From: Bradysia coprophila
Lineage: Eukaryota; Arthropoda; Insecta; Diptera; Sciaridae
Reading direction: 5' to 3'
Assembly (NCBI RefSeq): GCF_014529535.1
Contig: NC_050738.1
Coordinates: 682,001 to 746,000, forward strand
DNA: 64,000 nucleotides
Numbering within the stretch: the stretch's first letter is position 1; every line of letters starts with the position of its first letter. Positions 56,801-64,000 of this stretch are shown here, piece by piece. The notes below the pieces were generated by a model. That model searched no databases. It had not been told where the DNA came from and worked only from the letters and a program-made list of their open reading frames with translations. The position numbers and the translations under genes were made by a program.

Positions 56801-58162
56801 TCAACCCTTCTCCCCAACATGATAAGTCACACTAAACAATAATACCCGCCACATATCTGACTGGTTTAACCGAAATGATATTTTTGATTCTCATTAACCA
56901 TGTTTCACATTTAAATACGATTGATAGCGCAACAAAAACACAAATATTAAATAAATGTATAATAACCAGACGATAGCATCATGCAAAAACAAATGCAAAT
57001 TTATTTCATAATTTAATTTAGAGTGAACGAACATACATTAAACTCTTGTAACATTATTTTAATTAAGAATTTCCTTGATACGCCTAATACAACAATATCA
57101 TAATGTATCTCACTCTCTCTATGTGCCTGCATGCTAATGTACCGCGCAAAAACATTAATAATATTAAAACATAAATTGCCAGTTCATTCAAAGGCGCATA
57201 TATTTATCCCGAATCGGGTATTTAACATGGGATTAAATTCTAATCAAAATTTATGCCAAAAGAATCGATAATGTGGTTGTTGGATTTCATCAAACGGGAA
57301 CGGGGATTTTTTTATTCACGGTTTTCACAGTCATTTATCGAACTATATAATGCAGTGTTATCCATGAAATAGGATATCGGTGTATCAGTATGTTAATACG
57401 ATTCCACTCCACAAATCGCAGACTTGTACGTGTGAAAAACGGTCTTTTTTTTGGTCTCTTTGTAATTAAAAAGTAATTTTTCGACATTTTGCACGAAATA
57501 CTTTTTGTATCCCCTCTTATTCTCTGCATTGGTCACCCCAATATTTTTAATCTGATACGTAGCATGGTTTAAACAAACGATTCTTTGTTAAAATAAAACG
57601 CTCTACCTCACCGTATAAACGGTTATATGAGGACCTGACCGGACACTATGTATAATATACGGATTTGGTGTAGGGTTTGGTATATTGCACACATATATAT
57701 CTATTGGAGACATTTTAGTCTAGTCTAGTGAGTTTTTCTTTGCGATGGCTTCAGGGAATATCAGGGCCAATTTTTGAATAAATTGATCTGATTTTCAAAA
57801 ATTTGATGAAAACAATTTTATTTTGCAAAAAGAAAATTTTAGCAAAGAAAGAAATTTGTTACAGCAACTGAATATGGTCTCAATTTGAAGCCGAGATATA
57901 TCTGGAAAATAAACAATTTGATTTGAGCTTTTTTTGAACTTAAAATGTCAGTTTTTGGCCTACACATTCTTAAAATCGATTTTTATCCGTGAAGCCATGA
58001 TGGCACATTTTTGGCCATATAGAGAAAAATGAAGAAGACAGCCTCATCTTTCGCACATTTTGAGGAATTAATCTTTCGTCAAGGTTAATGTGGCGTATTT
58101 CGTCAAAGGATAAATTCAGCAAGAAAAAACCGAAAATCATTCAATCATTCAGTACATACCAA
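53895..58162. other. Intergenic region, no gene seen
   Basis: 4.3 kb of AT-rich sequence. At about 55873-56550 GTCCTCTTTTT is repeated in both halves, starting TAGGGTTCCCATTCGTCCTC; this resembles an eroded hAT-like element, but its right end is unclear. A copy of the GAAGTAAAAGATT family is at about 56680-56770. No exon or RNA gene was recognised. Confidence 0.4.
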
Positions 58163-58470
58163 AATCCTTCTTTAGGCAGTTTGTAAAAGGATGAATTAAG
58201 TTGGAACAAACGAAACTTCTTCCTTACACAGTTTGTAGAAGGATGAATTCAGTAGGAACAAGCCAAACTCCTTCCTTACACAGTTTGACGAAGGATGAAT
58301 TCAGTAGAAAGAAGCCAAACTCCTTCCTTATACAGTTTGTAGAAGGATGAATTCAGTAGGAACAAGCCAAACTCCTTCCTTACACAGTTTGTAGAAGGAT
58401 GAATTTACTTGTATCAGACTAAACTTCTCTCTTCCACAATTTGTAGAAGGATGAGAAGGAGGAACAAAAC
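58163..58470. repeat. Exact 52-base tandem repeat, about six copies
   Basis: The word GGATGAAT or a variant recurs at 58189, 58241, 58293, 58345, 58397 and 58449, exactly 52 bases apart each time. The unit contains TTCAGTAGGAACAAGCC and AACTCCTTCCTTACACAGTT. The middle units are nearly identical and the outer ones diverge. No open frame is maintained. Confidence 0.9.
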
Positions 58471-59479
58471 AAACACCTCAACTATACAATTCATAAAACG
58501 AAAAAATACCTTCAAAAAAGGTCCAGCTAAATATATTTTGTAAATCTCAAGTTAATATAGGTCCTATTTTATCTAATTCTGGTCATTTATGTCGTAGTCT
58601 CTCCATTTATTTCATCTCTGCATACTTATATTTTTAGTTTCTGAACGAATACTGTTCTCAGATTCATTTAGATTCATGTTCCTTACCTTATAGTGTGCGA
58701 ATAGCGAAAAAGAGGCTATTCGCACACTGTGCAAATAGTCACTTTATAATGCTTCGGCTATTCGCACAATGCGCGAATAGTCTTTTCTTGGCTTTTCTTC
58801 GCACATGCGAATAGGCAAAGTATTATTCGTTGGAAAATTTTAGTAAATTTTAGAAAATCTTAAAAAATTTAGAAAAGTTTTGCAAATCCTGGAAATTTTT
58901 AGCAAATTTTAGGCTTAGCAAATCTTAAGAAGTTTTAGAATATTTTGAAAAATCTTAGAAAATTTTTGGAAAATCTTAGAAAGTTTTTAATAAATTTAGC
59001 ATATCAAAAAAAGACCCTGCGAAATATAGCTTGGACTTGGATTAAAGTCCAGCATTCTTCTTATTAACGAACTCTGAAGGTTTTTCTTCTGCTGTTCACA
59101 TAATGCGTATGCCTGACTTGATTTCTACAACTAATTCGACTTTGAAATGAACAAACATTTTTCACCCGAAATCGCTTCAATTTATTGTACATTCGACCGT
59201 ACTATAATCCATAGCAACATGCGGTGTGTTATGTCGTCGAACTCATTACTGTACGCGGTGTCCTTGGCAACATACAATTCCAAACGAAATAATTTATTTC
59301 AATCTAACAACAACCATTCGAATAAAGTTCACATTTTACATTCTTACACATTCGATTTTTCCTCCCCGAACGGAGGAAAAAAACAAAAAAAACTATTCTC
59401 GGGTCCGTGTTCATTGAACAAATGTTCGGTATTGAAAATATCACAGCTTAATAAGTAAAGTTTAATCGAAACTCAAACA
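58471..59479. other. 5' flank of AHI1 with hairpins
   Basis: At 58694-58730 TAGTGTGCGAATAGC pairs with GCTATTCGCACACT, and the GCGAATAG motif recurs up to 58812, so this stretch can form several hairpins. From 58830 to 59010 there is a degenerate AAATTTTAGAAAAT repeat. The last 400 bases probably contain the promoter and leader of AHI1. An open frame at 59147-59458 has no family similarity and is treated as leader. Confidence 0.45.
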
Positions 59480-62400
59480 ATGGCACATAATTCAAGCGAG
59501 AATTTAATCCAATCGGATAGTTCTACATCAACAGATGAATTAAACAATGGTTCACATTCACGTTCGATGGAAAAAGTTTCAAAGAAAATGTTCCATAAGA
59601 AGAAAACTGCATTTGTTGGTGCTAATTCGGTTACATCGTCCAGTGTAACATCATCTCCACAACAACATCCGATTATTGTTGTTGGCACAGCAGATGTTCA
59701 TCGGGCATTATCTCCACCCAAACCATTACCACGCAAACAATTGTCGATCGATTCAGTGGGAACAAGCAGAAAGCATTTCGCCAAAGTTGATGATATCGTT
59801 GAGATGTCGGTGTCGTCCGGTGACTCTGAATCGAACAACAGGGAACATGTGAAACCAAGCATTGCTAAGAGAGAGGAAATAGAACTACTTGAACTTAAAT
59901 CGCCGTCTGGCAGTTCCGGTGCCCATTCTGACCGAGCCGAAGAACCGAAAATGTTTTTCGCTAGGAGTAGGAAAAACACGATTATAACAAACATCGACGA
60001 AATATCGCCAAAGAGTTCGGGCAGAACGGATACATCTTTCCGAAGTGAAAGCAAATCACTAAAAGAAGTGAAACCATTGCCAAAACCTCGCCAGCACGTT
60101 GAGCCGCAGTACGAAATTGTTCATGAGAAATCGCCAGAGAAACAGACTGAGATGCCATTACACCATTCCGTGAGTGAATTGTCGAAATCGAATTCAATCG
60201 ACTCGGGTAGTGAAACATATACAGAGAGTGAGCTTAGTGATAGTAAGAAGGACAAATTAACTCAAGAAATGACTGATGTACAAATTGAACGAGGAACCAC
60301 TCAAAGGGACGACGAGATAGAGAGACTCGTAGGTAAATCAATTTGGAATCTCGAAATCAATTTTTAGTTTGGTAACTGTTGACCTGTCGATGTTACACTT
60401 CCTTTATGTTCCAGGGATTTACATTCATTCCAGTAGCGAACTAAAATTTGACTACAATGTCCATAAGCCAGTGGTGCGTTGTTCTATTATAGATACGACA
60501 AGTGGACAACTGCTAAGAAATAGAAAAGTAAATGGGAGAACTCAGACGCAAGGACCTGATGAGAAAGATACCATTCAAGCAGTCATGACGAAGGGATGTC
60601 GATTTACAAGTTCTAGGTACTGGTTACAATGGGACAAATGTTGATAGAAAAGGATTATCGAAGCATTGGCTCGATACAAATCAATTGACCGTTCGTTTCA
60701 AAAATCACCATCAGTTCCACTAATCGTGAACCGTGTCTGACTTTCAGCATATTCCAATGTCAATGGGAACAGCTTCTGATCATCAACGAAAGCATCACGC
60801 AATTGATGCACGACGACATCATAATATTTTTCGAAATATTGGACACAGCCTCCAGTGAGTCGAGTCTGTTTTTCAGTAAAGCTTCCCGAGATAAAAATGA
60901 CTGGCACTACGTATGCTGGGGATTTCTGAGACCCGGTGATGGAAACAAATCGTCCAACGTTGATAGACGCAGCTGTTTGCAGTTGTATCGCTATCAACGG
61001 CGGAATTTATTGCGAAAATGTTCCTTAAACGTCTACGACCAATTTCGATTCAATAGAATCAGGTAAGCACGAAATGGGCAATGGACACCATCAGGAGACG
61101 GAAATAACATTGAAAAATTCAAATAACGAGAACGCAATCATCGTATCTCACTTGCAGATATCCTGCAACTCTTACCGTTACCGTGAAAGGAATAATTCCA
61201 TCTGATGAATCACGACTCAATTTCCCCAAAGAAGCAACCAATCAACCAAACACCGAATTTCGTAAAATAAAATCCGAAGCACAGAAAGTAACTGACACAG
61301 AAAATGCCAGCATCACAACAGCAAACGTTCTACGACGACTACCGGGTCAAGTAAGTATAAGACCAATGTTTAATGTTCCATTCCCATATACACGTTAAAA
61401 TGTTGAAACATCCGCGATAAATTCACCCGAATATACAGATATGCAAGCATCCGAACACCATACACAAAACCCATCTACAGCCATCGTCGAAAGGATGCTT
61501 GGCATCGAAATTCAGTCCCAATGGTCAATTTCTCGCATATTCATTCTGTTCAGATTATAATATTCAGATAGCAACAGTATCCGACTTAAAAGTTATCAAC
61601 ACATTACGTGGTCACACCAATTTTGTTTATGATTTAGATTGGTTGGTGGATAAAAGAAAAAATTCATTTCCGCTACATTTGGTGTCGGCTTCGTCGGACC
61701 GAAGTGCCATTCTGTGGACTATCGAAAAGGACGGAATTTCACTTACGGTTAGTTATACAAACGGTTTTTTCTCTGTATATAAATGTTGAAGTGAACTGTG
61801 CTGTTATCATTCTTCCATAATGGTATATCCCCTTATAGTCACCCCAGCATACAGTGGATAGAAAAAGGGTTTTTTGTTTATTAAAATAAATGTTTCGATT
61901 TGTAATCGCAGATTCTTCCACATCCCTCGTTTTTATACACTGCTAAATTCTTAGTTAACTTATCAACGGATGGATGTGGTTTATTTGCCGTTACTGGGGG
62001 ACGAGATTGTACGATACGAGTGTGGAAAATTGGACTGGATCACGTAAATGACCCGCAAAACAAGAAATCATAAAAATCAAACACTCACCAGCCGCAAATT
62101 TGTTCCTTAGAATTTCGATCTGCTACAAGAGTCTAACGACCATGAGAACTACATTACATCGATTGTCTGTCCGACGAAGAGCAACGGTTTCTATTCAAGT
62201 GACTGGAATGGATTTATTTTCGAATGGTCCTATCAAACCATTTCGAACAACTTCCAAGTTACTAGGTGAGTTTTTTAGCTATCACTGCGGTAGTCTTAGG
62301 CCAATTATACCTAGACTGGTATTTCATCGGATAAAATGTGTTCCCAACATCAGTTTGTATACGATACACATTTCGTACGATTTTACACCAATACATGTAC

Positions 62401-64000
62401 GTGCTGAAGCTTTTGATAGTTTCACTTAAGAGTGATATCGCGAAATCTTCGAACAGCTTTGGGACAAGGGGTCACGGATATTATTGAGTTATAGCTCATT
62501 CGATTCGTTGAACTATTGCGAGTAAAACGTAGTACTACGTTTGGTGAAATTTATTTTGTTGCAGACGATCGAGGTCATGAAGTTAGGATCTGCCAAAAGA
62601 CCCCCAAAATCGATTTCTTGCGATTAATCGAGTGAAACAATTTTGAGAAAAAACTTTTTTAGCTAGCCTCGTAGGCGTAGACGCACATTTTGAGTATACA
62701 CAACACCAGGTCCATGTTAACCTCTTGGTGATATCAATGATTTTAGGTGAAAAAATAGGTGATTTTCCCGAGTCCCTGATCACCTGCTGTGACACATGTC
62801 CATGACATGGTATATATGTTAAGACAGCCTAGCCTCAGTAATACCATGCTATGGAAAAACATCCTTGGATAGGTGTCACTGCAGATTGTTGGAGCTACTT
62901 TAGTGGAAGTCCACCCCAAATCGACGAAATTTTATCGTAACCTATGGTTCTAATTTAGGTGCCTAGTGATGATATCACATACAACTAATGCAGTCCTACC
63001 AATCTCTTTGAAAATCGTCAATTATTCCCGGTAAAATTGCTGCTAGAGCCACTAAGCAGAATTTTTTCCGATTTTATCCGATTAGTTGTGAGGAGAATAT
63101 AGCACTTTCGCTCCATCCGGTGTAGTGCATTTTTCTCAGAGGTGTACACCTAAGGTGGAAGAGTTCGAAGAAAAAATTCTTTTACAAATTACTCAGTCTG
63201 GAGCAAGATTTTGAACGAGATATAACCTCGGATATAACTCATAAAGTTCGGAGATCCCTTGGTCTCAAATTCCATATAAGCTGGTCAAAGTTTTGCAAAG
63301 TGACTCTTAATAAAGAGGGCAAACACATACTATCAAACCCTTCGTTTCATGTTGGGACCACATATTTTACGTAATTTTGTTCGAAATTACCTCTCTAGGT
63401 ATAACTGCTCTTAGGCGGTAGTGCCTTCAATGAACCACGTAATTGTGCTCGGTTCTGTTACAGGAAATTTCCAAAACTGAACGACGGCATTTCTTCCCTT
63501 CAACTTCATCCGAAAAACGAACAAAGACTGTACGCTCAACTGAATACTCATCAAATCGTCTGCTTGGACACAACGAACGAAATTGTTTTAAATTCTCTGG
63601 GCTCAACTGACGACGATCGACGGATAAATAATAAATTCACAATATCACCGTGTGGATCAACAGTCTACACCATTCTTGGGGACACCATTCACATGTACAA
63701 CATTCTGACCGGATCGCTGCAAAGTTCATTTAACGTTCCACACGTGAAAAATCGGAGAGGCTCGTACATCAGCCACTTGGACTATCATCCGAAATTGTTT
63801 CTTCTATGCGCAGCACTTTATGGACCGAATGGTGGAATAGTACTGTTGTCCCACAAAACGGATGGATCGAATGGTGCCACGGCAGCACCGGTTTGTCAAG
63901 ACAGTTTCGATGATCGATGGATGTTGTTGAAACAAAATGTGAATCCTAATTCGTCCGAACTGTTGGGAAATATCATTCGGAGGATTGACGACATCTTGCA
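59480..64000 (+). CDS. AHI1: Jouberin (AHI1), incomplete at window end
   Basis: Eight exons visible: 59480-60332, 60415-60616, 60748-61062, 61158-61350, 61439-61747, 61912-62043, 62111-62265, 63464-64000 (runs off the edge); at least 898 residues. Jouberin is a scaffold of the ciliary transition zone and is mutated in Joubert syndrome in humans. The first 284 residues are low-complexity and Ser/Glu/Lys-rich. From residue 285 the C2-like region starts with GIYIHSSSELKFDYNVHKPVVR, then QWEQLLIINE, IIIFFEILD and WHYVCWGFLRPGD. WD40 repeats follow: LRGHTNFVYDLDW...SASSDRSAILWTI, LPHPSFLYTAKF...GGRDCTIRVWKI and ENYITSIVCP...FIFEWS. The last exon continues the propeller (GISSLQLHP, KFTISPCGSTVYTI). 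The usual C-terminal SH3 domain, if present, lies outside. The long intron 62266-63463 shows nothing recognisable. Confidence 0.92.
62266..63463. other. AHI1 intron 7
   Basis: 1.2 kb with no recognisable exon or element. It is ten times longer than most other introns of the gene, so it may hold an undetected repeat. Confidence 0.4.

Noticed and set aside
58163-58470. Possible CRISPR-like array
   Set aside because: The 52-base units are contiguous with no unique spacers, and the window is a eukaryotic genome.
59147-59458. 103-residue open frame upstream of AHI1
   Set aside because: Low complexity, no family similarity, and it lies where the AHI1 leader is expected.

Overview
The window looks like nuclear DNA of an insect, probably a lower dipteran. 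Genes have many short GT-AG introns (mostly 55-150 bases), coding regions are interrupted, and two genes start with the insect-type ZAD (zf-AD) domain. The spacers are AT-rich and full of nested small transposons. The species assignment is inference. All gene models below were built by hand by joining exons whose splice sites keep phase and protein-family similarity; no alignment or transcript data were used.

Layout. 770-2414 (+): a seven-exon testis-specific-type serine/threonine kinase (TSSK-like). 4099-7306 (+): an eleven-exon ZAD protein whose C-terminal half resembles the SAMD3-like C-terminal domain. 7307-11522: a transposon graveyard with two small hAT-like elements inserted side by side at the same 8-base target, and a dead RTE-type LINE. 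11523-15139 (+): a second ZAD/C2H2 gene with the same early intron positions as the first. It is followed by three successive phase-matched terminal exons, each with its own stop and poly(A) signal and each coding for a diverged copy of the same Cys-containing domain. This lola/mod(mdg4)-like alternative 3' exon cassette is the most interesting thing in the window.

18936-36750 (+): an SLC17/sialin-type transporter gene with a 14-kb first intron. That intron holds a 741-base palindrome, a LINE ORF2 relic split by a gag-only Copia-type LTR element with 121-base LTRs, and several other repeats. 41519-43425 (-): a second SLC17 paralogue, tail to tail with the first, whose short first coding exon I could not place. 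A 1.7-kb hAT-like element sits between the two.

43426-51383: non-coding, with MITEs, a palindromic minisatellite and the second copy of a 1.2-kb dispersed repeat. 51384-53894 (+): 2-hydroxyacyl-CoA lyase (HACL1), eight exons, ending in the peroxisomal signal SKL. 53895-59479: non-coding, with an exact 52-base tandem repeat. 59480 to the window end (+): jouberin/AHI1, incomplete, with its C2-like region and WD40 propeller.

The genes do not form a pathway. They are independent eukaryotic transcription units: one kinase, two transcription-factor-like proteins, two transporters, one peroxisomal enzyme and one ciliary scaffold. No tRNA, rRNA or CRISPR array was recognised.
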